49,785 nucleotides of DNA from Deltaproteobacteria bacterium (lineage in GTDB: Bacteria > Desulfobacterota > GWC2-55-46 > UBA9637). Each line of letters opens with the position of its first letter. Positions within the stretch are counted from its first letter, which is position 1. The position numbers and the translations under genes were made by a program. This document shows, piece by piece, positions 1-8,612 of the stretch. The notes beneath the pieces are model-generated. The model made no database searches. It worked only from the letters and a program-made list of their open reading frames with translations, and was not told the DNA's origin. The stretch lies in the NCBI GenBank assembly GCA_016219285.1, contig JACRNJ010000003.1:1-49785 (forward strand), in the 5' to 3' direction.

Positions 1-3
1 ATG

Positions 4-84
4 TCATTCCCGCATGTTTTTAGCGGGAATCCAGTTCTTGTAAATTTAATGACTTATGGATGCCCGACAGAAGCATTCGGGCAT
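4..84. repeat. Two palindromic repeat units (REP-like)
   Basis: There are two perfect 8-bp inverted repeats. ATTCCCGC (6-13) pairs with GCGGGAAT (23-30), and ATGCCCGA (60-67) pairs with TCGGGCAT (77-84). The first is followed by AATCCAG, as in the degenerate copy near 15560-15596, so a dispersed extragenic palindrome family is likely. The units abut the broken end of the IS remnant at about 120. Confidence 0.6.
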
Positions 85-108
85 GACAATTTTAAAAAAG
101 GTAGTTTT

Positions 109-366
109 TCAGAGGTTCCCTAATACTAAATCCCCGAGCTCGCAAAGAAGATGCCTTGTCCAACTGCCATTGCGGTAATCTGAACGCTCTCCTCCTCTCT
201 CATAGGCTTCTAATCCTATGTAATCACACATCTCATTTTCCATACGGTCTTCCAGTATCTTCTTGATTGACTCCTTTGCTTTGAGTTTGAATTCTCCTTC
301 CCACTGAAAACTATTGACTTCTTTTAATGCACGATTTACATTTCTTACCGTTGCCTTGTGCAACAT
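109..366 (-). pseudogene. Transposase fragment, IS256/Mutator family, N-terminal remnant
   Basis: An 85-codon reading frame starts at the ATG complementary to 364-366, behind a good AAAGGAGG site. The residues resemble the N-terminus of Mutator-type transposases: a charged helix with KILEDRMENEMCDYIG, then YERGGERSDYRNG, then a W-T-R-x-L stretch and GDL. Members are usually about 400 residues, and the DDE catalytic core is absent. The frame runs out in GNL and a stop just where similarity ends. It cannot encode an active transposase. The same N-terminus begins at 49749 on the other strand. Confidence 0.8.
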
Positions 367-466
367 GGGTGTATTCCTCCTTTGTTTTATTTTGATGATA
401 ATACATGGAGAATACACCCTCTTTTTTTATGGTTCAATGAATTTACACAGAGAAGTTTACATTACC
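109..466 (-). mobile_element. Truncated IS256-family element, 5' end only
   Basis: The segment matches, in reverse orientation, the IS end at 49649-49785: the terminal sequence, the leader and the transposase start are shared. Identity with the other copy stops at about 466 (outer edge), with a single base difference seen in the leader. The coding part is cut after about 80 codons and is followed by palindromic repeats, so roughly four fifths of the element is gone. The leader carries the inverted repeat GGGTGTATTC (367-376) / GAATACACCC (410-419) around the ribosome binding site. Confidence 0.8.
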
Positions 467-478
467 ATAAATACCTTG

Positions 479-508
479 TTGCAGAATTTGGCGAGAATAA
501 GGTATAAT
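479..508 (+). promoter_or_regulatory. Candidate sigma-70 promoter for the first glycan operon
   Basis: A perfect TATAAT lies at 503-508, with TTGCAG at 479-484 (3 of 6 consensus bases) and an 18-bp spacer. It sits just beyond the IS edge and about 190 bp upstream of the first gene at 696. Apart from this and the hairpins at 606-671, the 367-695 gap holds only the IS leader (to 466) and no gene that I recognise. Confidence 0.35.
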
Positions 509-605
509 CTCCAAGGGATTTGGGACCTGATAACATTTTAAAGGATGTTCACCTTTTAGATGAAGAATATACCACAAAAAACAGTATCAGATTGTTGATG
601 CCGTG

Positions 606-671
606 CAGTAGAGACAGGCTTCAAACCTGTCTGTACTATATGCCCTTGGCGGGATTAATTGCCAAAGGCAT
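606..671. repeat. Two adjacent hairpins in the leader of the 696 gene
   Basis: GACAGG (613-618) pairs with CCTGTC (626-631) inside a longer imperfect palindrome that starts GTAGAGACAGG. Next to it, 640-650 pairs with 661-671 over 11 bp with one mismatch (ATGCCCTTGGC against GCCAAAGGCAT, loop 651-660). The first resembles dispersed palindromes seen in many environmental genomes. Lying in the untranslated leader, the pair could also affect transcript stability. Confidence 0.45.
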
Positions 672-695
672 AAATTCTCAGAGGGAGATACTATT

Positions 696-1751
696 ATGAG
701 GAGTAAAGGGTTTGCGGTAGTTTTAGCGGGTATGTTCTTAAGTAGTATTCTTGTGCTGGAGTGGCGCTTCAGCAATGTCTTTGATTTATCATATTTATCT
801 ATGGTAATTGTTGTCTTTATTTTTCTGTTTTTTGTATTTATGCTGGGCATGTATGTTGGACGAACATGGGATATCCCTTATATAACAAAGAGAAACGAAT
901 GGTCTGTAGGGATTTATACAGGAAATTCGCCGTTGGATCTGAAACCGGTTGTTGATGCAATGAATCCTGTCTTGTCGGCAAAGGATATCACGGATATCCC
1001 TGCGCATTTTGTTGCTGACCCTTTTATGGTTAAAAAGGATTCAAAGTGGTTTATGTTTGTTGAAATCTTGAATGCAAGAACGCAGAAAGGAGAAATAGGA
1101 TTTGCTGTTAGTGATGATGCTTTGAGATGGACATATAAGCAGATAGCGCTTGAGGAGCCGTTCCACCTATCATATCCGTATGTTTTTGAATGGGGGGGCG
1201 AGTATTATATGATACCTGAAAGCAGTCAAGTATACGCTGTCAGGTTATACAAGGCGTCGAATTTCCCTGTCGGATGGTCTTTCGTAACAAATCTTCTTTA
1301 TGGAAGGAGTTTCAAGGATTCATCTGTATTTCGTTACGATGATATATGGTGGATGTTTACAACTGACAGAAATGATTATCTTTTGCTGTATTATAGTGAT
1401 AATTTATTAGGTCCGTGGATTGAACATCCTAAAAGCCCCGTTGTTAGAGGAGATGTAAACGCTGCAAGGCCTGGCGGAAGAGTTGTTGTATCAGACAATA
1501 GGATAATCAGATATGTACAAAAAGGAACTCCTGAAAATGGATTCTATGTGCTGGCATTTGAAGTAACAGAACTTACAACTTTGACTTATAAAGATATGCC
1601 TGTTGCTGAGAATCCTATCTTAAAGGCCGGCAATAATAAATGGAATAAAAAGGGCGGACACACTATTGATGCTCATAGGATTACAACGGATAAGTGGATA
1701 GCATGTGTGGATGGCATAAGGAAATCGCTTGTTGTCGGGGTTGATTATTAA
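696..1751 (+). CDS. Membrane-anchored GH43-like / GINT1 N-terminal-like beta-propeller protein
   Basis: This 351-residue protein has two N-terminal hydrophobic segments (about 7-22 and 34-54) and then a soluble domain rich in W, Y and F. The stretch HFVADPFM, a GEIGFAVS-type turn, FHLSYPYVFEW and YYMIPES match the pattern of five-bladed propellers related to GH43 glycosidases and to the N-terminal domain of glucosamine inositolphosphorylceramide transferase 1. Such proteins sit in polysaccharide clusters, but their exact reaction is often unknown. A GAGGGAGA site precedes the ATG. It is the first gene of a + strand run of glycan genes. I infer a role in processing or transferring a sugar at the membrane; the catalytic residues are not certain. 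Confidence 0.6.
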   Translation: MRSKGFAVVLAGMFLSSILVLEWRFSNVFDLSYLSMVIVVFIFLFFVFMLGMYVGRTWDIPYITKRNEWSVGIYTGNSPLDLKPVVDAMNPVLSAKDITDIPAHFVADPFMVKKDSKWFMFVEILNARTQKGEIGFAVSDDALRWTYKQIALEEPFHLSYPYVFEWGGEYYMIPESSQVYAVRLYKASNFPVGWSFVTNLLYGRSFKDSSVFRYDDIWWMFTTDRNDYLLLYYSDNLLGPWIEHPKSPVVRGDVNAARPGGRVVVSDNRIIRYVQKGTPENGFYVLAFEVTELTTLTYKDMPVAENPILKAGNNKWNKKGGHTIDAHRITTDKWIACVDGIRKSLVVGVDY

Positions 1752-1764
1752 AATAAAAGATAAA

Positions 1765-2562
1765 ATGTTGAAGGTGTCCAAAGATATAATGCGCGCTATT
1801 AGAGGAGTGATATCCAAGTGCGCTGCTGTAATTTTGAATATTATGCCTTCTGCATTTCGTGCTAATATATTGATACGGTTAATAAATGTGTCAATCCGAT
1901 ATGATTCACCTGACAGGGCGATTGGATTTCTGCTTGAGGTGGACAATCGTCTTTATGAACTTGAAGGAAAGGCAGCAATCCGTTATGGTAATGGGATACA
2001 TCCAAAACACAAACATATCAACTATCACATGTTTTTTATAAAAAATATTAATCAAGGCGAGCATGTATTGGATATAGGCTGTGGCAATGGCCTTCTCACG
2101 TATGATATAGCGGCTTGCGTTAGTGATGTGAGGATAATAGGCGTAGAACTGAATGAGGTGAATATCAAATTTGCGAATGAACATTATAGACATCCCAATC
2201 TTAGATTTATTTGTGGCAATGCAATGTCGGATTTGCCGCACGAATGTTTTGATGTTATTGTTCTTTCGAATGTTTTGGAACATCTTGAAGACAGGGTAAA
2301 TTTCCTGCAGAGGGTTATAAGGCAGACATCGCCCAAACGATTGCTTTTAAGGGTCCCTATGTTTGAACGAGACTGGCGTGTTCCTTTGAAAAAGGAGCTT
2401 GGGATAGATTATCGCCTTGATTCTACGCATCATATTGAGTATACATATGAGGAATTTGTAGAAGAACTCAGACAAGCAGGGTTAAGTATAACACATATAG
2501 AGTTTCGCTGGGGTGAAATATGGGCTGTTGCAGTGAAGGACTCAATGAATATAGGAATATGA
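1765..2562 (+). CDS. Class I SAM-dependent methyltransferase
   Basis: This protein of about 265 residues has a Rossmann methyltransferase core in its middle. The glycine-rich motif I reads VLDIGCGNGLLTYDIA, an acidic residue follows at the end of strand 2 (GVELNE), and DVIVLSNVLEHLED is the motif IV/post-IV region. The long N-terminal arm is basic and hydrophobic. An in-frame TTG at 1729 would overlap the upstream gene, so I chose the ATG at 1765; no strong ribosome binding site decides it. It overlaps the next gene by ATGA. Its position among glycosyltransferases suggests methylation of a sugar or lipid-linked glycan; the substrate is not visible. Confidence 0.8.
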   Translation: MLKVSKDIMRAIRGVISKCAAVILNIMPSAFRANILIRLINVSIRYDSPDRAIGFLLEVDNRLYELEGKAAIRYGNGIHPKHKHINYHMFFIKNINQGEHVLDIGCGNGLLTYDIAACVSDVRIIGVELNEVNIKFANEHYRHPNLRFICGNAMSDLPHECFDVIVLSNVLEHLEDRVNFLQRVIRQTSPKRLLLRVPMFERDWRVPLKKELGIDYRLDSTHHIEYTYEEFVEELRQAGLSITHIEFRWGEIWAVAVKDSMNIGI

Positions 2563-3683
2563 ACGTTCCAAAAGTTACGGTGTTGATGTCTGTTTATAAT
2601 GATGAAAGATATGTGTCTCAGGCAATAGAGAGCATATTAAAACAGACCTTTACAGATTTTGAATTCCTTATCATAAATGATGGGTCAACCGACTCTACTT
2701 CTTGTATCCTGGAGCAATATGCCCAAAAAGATAATAGGATTAAAGTTGTTCACCAGGAAAATATCGGTCTTACAAAATCGTTAAATAAAGGGCTTAAAAT
2801 TGCCGTGGGGGAATATATCGCTCGAATGGATGCTGACGATATATCTCTAATGCATAGATTGCAAAGGCAGGTGGAGTTATTAGATGAACATTCTGATATA
2901 GCTGTTTTAGGTTCATGGGCTCAGATAATAGATGAAAAAGGGGATGTAGTTTCAGAGTATTGTCCGGCCTTAAGCCCTGTTTTGTTGAGATGGCGGTTAT
3001 TGTTTGGGAACTGTTTGCTTCATTCCACTGTGATGTTCAGAAAAGATGTTATAATTCGCGCGGGAGGCTATCCTGAAGATTGTATGATCGCCCAAGATTA
3101 TGATTTATGGGCTAAACTTGCATTTGTTGCGGAAATTTATCAACTCTCTGCTGTTTTAATACAATACCGACAGAATAAAAAGGCAATTTCTTTTAGATTA
3201 TATGATAAACAGGTTGAAACATCTATCAGGGTTGTTCAGAGGAATATCCTTGAGTTTTTCAAGATGGATGTATCTATGGAGTTGGCTAAGGCATTATGTG
3301 ATAGTGAAAATGTGAGAAACTTTCCTGTAGAAAAAGGCGCCCTGATATTAGAGGCAGTTGGTCTTTGGTTGGAATTTAAAAAGATTTTTATATCAAGCTG
3401 TTATACGTCTGAACTATCATTAAAGAGCGCTGTCAGAGAACTCAAGAAAGATGTTGCAAATAAAGTGGTCGCATTATCAAGGGCAAACGCAGGCTTTTAT
3501 CCATACCAATCAATCAGGGCTCTGATAATTGGGTTTTTTGTGAAGCCATATATAGTTTCTAAATTTAATTTCTGGAGCGCTATTGTAAAGGCAATTTTGG
3601 GACAAGAAAAGTTTGAAACCTTAAAACATTGGATTAGGATAATGCAATCAGCTATTTATAAAGTAAAGGCTGATGTAGTATGA
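2559..3683 (+). CDS. Family 2 glycosyltransferase (GT-A fold)
   Basis: The N-terminus shows the GT2 nucleotide-sugar binding pattern: VTVLMSVYNDERYV, then QTFTDFEFLIINDGSTDST, then the metal-binding DxD-type motif as ARMDADD. The C-terminal third (about residues 230-374) has hydrophobic helices typical of acceptor-side regions. Translation probably starts at 2559 by an ATGA overlap with the methyltransferase; an in-frame ATG at 2520 would overlap it by 43 bases. The next gene also starts by ATGA overlap (3680), so the run is translationally coupled. The enzyme should transfer a sugar onto a growing glycan at the inner face of the inner membrane; the sugar donor is unknown. Confidence 0.88.
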   Translation: MNVPKVTVLMSVYNDERYVSQAIESILKQTFTDFEFLIINDGSTDSTSCILEQYAQKDNRIKVVHQENIGLTKSLNKGLKIAVGEYIARMDADDISLMHRLQRQVELLDEHSDIAVLGSWAQIIDEKGDVVSEYCPALSPVLLRWRLLFGNCLLHSTVMFRKDVIIRAGGYPEDCMIAQDYDLWAKLAFVAEIYQLSAVLIQYRQNKKAISFRLYDKQVETSIRVVQRNILEFFKMDVSMELAKALCDSENVRNFPVEKGALILEAVGLWLEFKKIFISSCYTSELSLKSAVRELKKDVANKVVALSRANAGFYPYQSIRALIIGFFVKPYIVSKFNFWSAIVKAILGQEKFETLKHWIRIMQSAIYKVKADVV

Positions 3684-4714
3684 GCAGAGGAATTAAGGTT
3701 CTTTTTTCATCAAATAGAAATCCAAATTTTGAGACCTTTACAGACTATATAGAAAAGGCTTTCAAAGAGATTGGCTGTGAGATAGTATTTTTTGAGAACA
3801 GGGATTTTATTATTCCGTGGAGGATAAGGGGTAAGTTTAATTTTTTACAAAAAATTGACCTCAAGGCGCTGAACAAGAGGCTCCTCAATATAGCTAAAAC
3901 CTTTAAACCAGATTTGTTTCTGGAGGACGGCGGTTGGAACATTTTAGCTGAGACAATGGAGTCCATGAAAAGGCTTGGAATAAAAACGGCTATGTGGACA
4001 AACGATGTGCCTATTAAGTTTGAGTCAATCATAAGGGCTGCTCCTCATTACGACCATGTTTTTACAACAGATTCAGGATATATAGAACTGTTTATTAAAA
4101 ATAACATTAAGAACTATAGCGTGCTCAATTTTGCATGTGACCCTGATTTTCATAAGCCAGTGATACTGAGTAATGAGGAGATGAAAATATATGGATGTGA
4201 TATATCATTTGTGGGTTCATATACGTCGGAATGTTACCCCAACCGTAGAATAATATTGGAAAGCCTAACTGATTTTGATATTGGAGTTTGGGGTCCAGGT
4301 TGGGAGAACCTGCCTGATTCGTCCCCACTAAAAAGGCGTGTCAGGGGTGGGCATGCGAGACCCGAAGAATGGGTTAAAATATATTCGGCATCCAAAATGG
4401 CGCTTTGTATCCATTATCAGTCTCCATATGGAATGCCTAAAACTCATCAAGCCACCACAAAGGTCTTTGAAATACCTGCTTGCGGAGTATTACTTGTTGT
4501 TGATGCTCAAAAAGATATTATGACACTGTTAAAATCAGGTGAACATCTTGTTGTTTATAAAAATGTAGATGATTTAAGGGCAAAAGTGTTGTATTATCTG
4601 AATAATGAAGATGAGAGAAAAACTATAGCAGAGAATGGAAGAAGAGAAGTCCTTGAAAAACACACATATAAGCATAGAGTTGAAACGATATTGAAAACTG
4701 TTGGTTTAAAGTAA
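3680..4714 (+). CDS. CgeB-like glycosyltransferase (DUF3880 / Glyco_trans_1_2 type)
   Basis: This 344-residue GT-B type protein is related to spore protein CgeB. The N-terminal half carries FETFTDYIEKAFKEIG and a FxPDLFLEDGG pattern. The C-terminal half has ISFVGSYTSECYPNRR, DIGVWGPGWENL, and the conserved TKVFEIPACG near the donor site. It has a clear paralog in the window at 9904-10908: the arrangement FACDP, FVGS, WGPGW and a CG-type acceptor motif recurs there as FACEP, FIGS, WGPRW and IFEIFACR. It starts by ATGA overlap with the GT2 gene. I infer a sugar transfer step in the same glycan. Confidence 0.82.
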   Translation: MSRGIKVLFSSNRNPNFETFTDYIEKAFKEIGCEIVFFENRDFIIPWRIRGKFNFLQKIDLKALNKRLLNIAKTFKPDLFLEDGGWNILAETMESMKRLGIKTAMWTNDVPIKFESIIRAAPHYDHVFTTDSGYIELFIKNNIKNYSVLNFACDPDFHKPVILSNEEMKIYGCDISFVGSYTSECYPNRRIILESLTDFDIGVWGPGWENLPDSSPLKRRVRGGHARPEEWVKIYSASKMALCIHYQSPYGMPKTHQATTKVFEIPACGVLLVVDAQKDIMTLLKSGEHLVVYKNVDDLRAKVLYYLNNEDERKTIAENGRREVLEKHTYKHRVETILKTVGLK

Positions 4715-4721
4715 AGAAGTT

Positions 4722-5345
4722 ATGTTACACAAACTGCGTGAATGGAGATTTTTTATTTTATTAAAACATGCCATTAAAGGAATTAATTGTTTTTTAAGGG
4801 GTATTGGTGGATATGGTCAAAATGTTTATATCGCTTTTTATACACGAATAGAAAAGCCAAAGAATATTAGGTTAGGTAATAATGTGGGGATAAGAGAACA
4901 TGCTGAATTGATAGTTGATTCGCCTGACAGTTGGATAGAGATAGGGGATATGACTTATATATTTCAGTATAGTTTGCTTAAGACTTTTGATGGCTGGATC
5001 AAAATTGGGAGTAACTGCACTATAAATAGATTTTGTATTTTGTATGGCAATGGCGGTATTGGAATAGGCGATAATGTGAGGATAGCCCCTAATGTTATGA
5101 TACTTGCTCAAAATCATATATTTGAATCTATTGATACGGCAATATCAGAGCAGGGTATTTCATCTAAGGGGATAAAGATAGAAGATGATGTTTGGCTGGG
5201 CGCCGGCGCCATTGTGCTTGATGGAGTAATAATTGGCAAAGGTTCAGTTATCGGCGCCGGCGCAGTAGTAACTAAAGATATTCCGCCGTATTCCGTTGCG
5301 GTTGGTGTGCCGGCAAGGATAGTTAAGAATCGGGTCAATAATTGA
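4722..5345 (+). CDS. Hexapeptide-repeat acyltransferase (LbetaH / WbbJ-like)
   Basis: Residues about 50-200 consist of hexapeptide repeats of the [LIV]-G-x-x-x-x kind (IRLGNNVGI, IGIGDNVRI, IKIEDDVWLGAGAIV, IGKGSVIGAGAVV). They end in the family signature DIPPYSVAVGVPARIV. Such proteins are trimeric left-handed beta-helices that move an acetyl or other acyl group from a CoA thioester to a sugar hydroxyl or amine; the catalytic histidine is probably in AQNHIFES. The gene begins 8 bases after the CgeB-like gene with a weak AAAGAAG site. O-acetylation of the surface glycan is the likeliest job, though the acyl donor is not determined. Confidence 0.85.
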   Translation: MLHKLREWRFFILLKHAIKGINCFLRGIGGYGQNVYIAFYTRIEKPKNIRLGNNVGIREHAELIVDSPDSWIEIGDMTYIFQYSLLKTFDGWIKIGSNCTINRFCILYGNGGIGIGDNVRIAPNVMILAQNHIFESIDTAISEQGISSKGIKIEDDVWLGAGAIVLDGVIIGKGSVIGAGAVVTKDIPPYSVAVGVPARIVKNRVNN

Positions 5346-5360
5346 TAGAGGCGCCTCATT

Positions 5361-7229
5361 ATGTCATCAATCAAAATATTAGGCATATCGGCATTTTATC
5401 ACGACAGCGCAGCAGTATTGATAAATGATGGCAGAATAGTTGCGGCTGCGCATGAGGAGAGATTTACGAGGAAAAAACATGACCCGTCATTTCCACACAA
5501 TGCAGTTAAGTTCTGCCTTGATTACGGCGGTGTTTCTATCAATGACCTTTCAGCCGTGGTATTTTACGATAAGCCTTTATTAAAATTTGAAAGATTGCTT
5601 GAGACTTACTATGCATTTGCTCCTAAAGGTCTGAAACAATTTCTTTTATCCATACCGGTATGGATAAAAGAGAAGATGTTTTTTAAGAAGCTGTTATTTG
5701 ATGAGTTTAAAAAGATAGGATTGATTGATAAAAAAAAGATAACCCTTCTATTTACAGAACATCACCTATCACATGCAGCCAGCGCATTTTATCCGTCGCC
5801 ATTCAAGGATTCTGCCATATTGACCATTGACGGTGTAGGTGAATGGGCAACGGCATCTATTGCCTGCGGCAAAGATAAGGAAATAACAATCCTGAAAGAA
5901 CTGCGCTTTCCTCACTCATTAGGATTGTTATATTCAGCATTTACTTACTACACAGGCTTTAAGGTTAACTCAGGGGAATACAAGTTAATGGGGCTTGCCC
6001 CCTATGGCGACCCTGCTTCTGAAAGGGTATCCAAATTTATAAAACTAATCTATGACTATCTTATAGATGTGAAAGAAGATGGTTCAGTATGGCTTAATCA
6101 GGAGTATTTTGACTATTGCACTGGGCTTAAGATGGTAAATGAAGACAAGTGGCAAAGACTCTTTGGATTTCCAAGCAGAAAACCAGAAGGTGATATAAAT
6201 CAGGAATGCTGCGATATGGCATTTGCAATTCAGAAGATTACTGAAGATGTGGTTTTGAAGATGGCTAAAGAGGCGAAGAAGCTGACAGGCTCAAATAACC
6301 TGTGCATGGCCGGCGGAGTGGCATTGAATTGCGTGGCAAACGGTCTGCTCATGAGAGAAGCCATTTTTGATAATATATGGATACAGCCTGCAGCCGGAGA
6401 TGCAGGCGGCGCCTTAGGGGCTGCCCTTTCTGCGTATCACATATATTTTGATAAACCACGAATCAGGGCAGGGGAGATGGACAATATGCAGGGGGCGTAT
6501 CTGGGACCTGAATATACAGGACTTGATATAGAGGTTATGGCGGTTAAACATAAGGCAGTATATGAAAGGCTAGATGGGGATGATGTCTATGAAAAAGTCG
6601 CCGGATTGCTTGAAGCAGGCAATGTCATAGGCTGGTTTCAGGGCAGGATGGAATGGGGGCCGAGGGCATTGGGCAACCGCAGCATCATTGCCGATGTGAG
6701 AAGCCCTGAGATGCAGAAAAAACTTAATCTAAAAATCAAATATCGTGAAGGCTTCAGGCCATTTGCGCCATCTGTTCTTGCTGAAGATGCAGGCGAATAC
6801 TTTGAGAATGGATTTATTTCGCCTTATATGCTTCTGATAGATTATGTGCATAACAAGAGAAGAAATCCGTTGCCTGATGGCTATTATTCCATGCCGCTAA
6901 AAGATAAACTATATTTTTTGCGCTCTGATATCCCTTCAATAACCCATCTTGACTACACAGCAAGGGTGCAGACTGTGCATCAGGAAACCAATCCTGCATA
7001 TCATAAACTTATCAGCGAATTTAAAAAAAGGACAGGATACGGTGTGATTGTTAATACGAGTTTCAATGTGCGGGGAGAACCGATAGTCTGCGCCCCAGAG
7101 GATGCGTACAAATGTTTTATGCGGACAGAGATGGATTATCTGGTTATGAATAATTACATATTTGCAAAAGACAAACAGCCTGTTTGGAGCGAAAGAAGGG
7201 ATTGGAGGGATGAATATGGGCTGGATTAA
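5361..7229 (+). CDS. Carbamoyltransferase, NodU/CmcH family
   Basis: The 622 residues match the family's usual length. The N-terminus is ILGISAFYHDSAAVLINDG, followed by AHEERFTRKKHD and the metal-binding EHHLSHAASAFYPSPF with the TIDGVGEWAT actin-like loop. The C-terminal part has the YrdC-like domain features GWFQGRMEWGPRALGNRSI and NTSFNVRGEPIV. These enzymes make a carbamoyl-adenylate from carbamoyl phosphate and ATP, then carbamoylate a hydroxyl group. Together with the following SGNH, DUF5989 and SxtJ genes it forms a recurring cassette seen in polysaccharide and natural-product clusters. O-carbamoylation of a sugar is the likeliest role here. Confidence 0.92.
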   Translation: MSSIKILGISAFYHDSAAVLINDGRIVAAAHEERFTRKKHDPSFPHNAVKFCLDYGGVSINDLSAVVFYDKPLLKFERLLETYYAFAPKGLKQFLLSIPVWIKEKMFFKKLLFDEFKKIGLIDKKKITLLFTEHHLSHAASAFYPSPFKDSAILTIDGVGEWATASIACGKDKEITILKELRFPHSLGLLYSAFTYYTGFKVNSGEYKLMGLAPYGDPASERVSKFIKLIYDYLIDVKEDGSVWLNQEYFDYCTGLKMVNEDKWQRLFGFPSRKPEGDINQECCDMAFAIQKITEDVVLKMAKEAKKLTGSNNLCMAGGVALNCVANGLLMREAIFDNIWIQPAAGDAGGALGAALSAYHIYFDKPRIRAGEMDNMQGAYLGPEYTGLDIEVMAVKHKAVYERLDGDDVYEKVAGLLEAGNVIGWFQGRMEWGPRALGNRSIIADVRSPEMQKKLNLKIKYREGFRPFAPSVLAEDAGEYFENGFISPYMLLIDYVHNKRRNPLPDGYYSMPLKDKLYFLRSDIPSITHLDYTARVQTVHQETNPAYHKLISEFKKRTGYGVIVNTSFNVRGEPIVCAPEDAYKCFMRTEMDYLVMNNYIFAKDKQPVWSERRDWRDEYGLD

Positions 7230-7246
7230 GAAATATCATAAAAGGC

Positions 7247-8428
7247 ATGAATGTGTGTAGTATGGAAAAGAAGAACTGGTTTGAACAAAATCCCAAGAAG
7301 ACAATATTTTTTATAGTGTTTATCGGATTATTGCTGAGCATATCTATAGCGGAAGTTTTTTTTAGATATACATCCAATAAGTCTGATGAGCCTGATTCTT
7401 TGAGATATATTAGATTAAAAGAATGGCCTCCATTAATATCACAATCAAATCATCCTGATGACAAGCGTATGCAAAAGGCAGATAGCCTGATTCAGATGAA
7501 GTATGAAATCAAGACAGATAGAGATGGTTTTATACAACCATCTCAAAGATACGAAAAGGCTGATAAAACTATTGTCTTTTTAGGCGGCTCTACTACAGAA
7601 TGTTTTTATGTGGGAGAATATAATAGGTTCCCTTATTTGTCAGGTGTTTTATTAGAGCAGATGACAGGGTTAAAAATAAATTCTTATAATGGCGGGGTTG
7701 CCGGCAACAATTCACTCCATTCGCTTAATATCCTTTTGAATAAAGTGATACCTTTAAAACCTGATATAGTAGCTATGATGCATAATATCAACGATTTATC
7801 AATTCTTCTTTACGAAAAAAGTTACTGGAATAACAACCCTTATCGTTCACCAATAGTTATTGTGCCAAATTTTAAAAATGAGAATGTTCGTTTAGTTGAT
7901 TTTCTTAAAACGGTTAAGAATTTTCTTATACCAAATGTATATCAAAAGTTAGTTGTTGACCTAATAAAGGTTAGATTATTTGGGGTAAAGATAGGTATAG
8001 ATGTAGATGAATTTGAGCGTGTGCGAGGACAAAAAGTTGTTAGTGATAAAGAGAAGATAAAGAAGGAATTTGAGATGAATTTGCAAACCTTTATATCTCT
8101 ATGCAAAATAAGGGGTATAACTCCAGTTTTAATGACGCAACAGAATAGACTGACACCAATTCCAGACCCGTTAATTTCGAAAACCCTTGTTGCTTTTTTA
8201 AAGAAAAATGTTGATATAGAATATAAGGATTATAAAGAAGTATATGATTTATTGAGTCAAACGATTAGGACAGTAGGACTAAAAAATGGTGTTATGGTAA
8301 TTGATTTAGATAAAGAAATACCTCATACAAAAGAGTTTATGTATGATGTTGTTCATTTCAATGATAATGGGTCAAAACTTGCCGCAGAGATTATAAGCAA
8401 AAAACTTTTGCCTGTTGTTAGACAGTAA
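7247..8428 (+). CDS. Membrane-anchored SGNH/GDSL-like hydrolase or acyltransferase
   Basis: One transmembrane helix (about residues 20-37) anchors a periplasmic or extracytoplasmic SGNH domain. The block I serine is in FLGGSTTECFYVG, the block II glycine in NGGVAGNNSLHS, the block III asparagine in MMHNINDLS, and the block V Asp/His pair in DVVHFNDNGSKLA. All four catalytic blocks are present, so the enzyme is probably active as an esterase or O-acyltransferase. It begins 17 bases after the carbamoyltransferase stop; the ATG at 7262 is an alternative start. It is part of the carbamoyltransferase cassette, and the exact ester it acts on is unknown. Confidence 0.78.
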   Translation: MNVCSMEKKNWFEQNPKKTIFFIVFIGLLLSISIAEVFFRYTSNKSDEPDSLRYIRLKEWPPLISQSNHPDDKRMQKADSLIQMKYEIKTDRDGFIQPSQRYEKADKTIVFLGGSTTECFYVGEYNRFPYLSGVLLEQMTGLKINSYNGGVAGNNSLHSLNILLNKVIPLKPDIVAMMHNINDLSILLYEKSYWNNNPYRSPIVIVPNFKNENVRLVDFLKTVKNFLIPNVYQKLVVDLIKVRLFGVKIGIDVDEFERVRGQKVVSDKEKIKKEFEMNLQTFISLCKIRGITPVLMTQQNRLTPIPDPLISKTLVAFLKKNVDIEYKDYKEVYDLLSQTIRTVGLKNGVMVIDLDKEIPHTKEFMYDVVHFNDNGSKLAAEIISKKLLPVVRQ

Positions 8429-8450
8429 GACAATAAAGAGGATATGTATT

Positions 8451-8603
8451 ATGATTGATCTTTTGAAGGACTTATGGGGATTTTTGAAGGAGAGAAAGAA
8501 GTTTTGGCTTTTGCCGATGATTATTATTCTCCTGCTTGTGGGGTTGCTAATAATCTTCTCGAGCGGCTCGGCAGTAGCTCCATTTATATACACGTTATTT
8601 TAG
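8451..8603 (+). CDS. DUF5989 small membrane protein
   Basis: This 50-residue protein has an amphipathic start (LLKDLWGFLKERKKFW), one transmembrane helix, and the family ending GSAVAPFIYTLF. DUF5989 proteins are typically encoded between a carbamoyltransferase and an SxtJ-like gene, exactly as here. No biochemical role is established. I chose the ATG at 8451 (AAAGAGGA site upstream) rather than an upstream in-frame codon at 8415, since the family begins at this methionine. Confidence 0.85.
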   Translation: MIDLLKDLWGFLKERKKFWLLPMIIILLLVGLLIIFSSGSAVAPFIYTLF

Positions 8604-8612
8604 GAGGTTTTT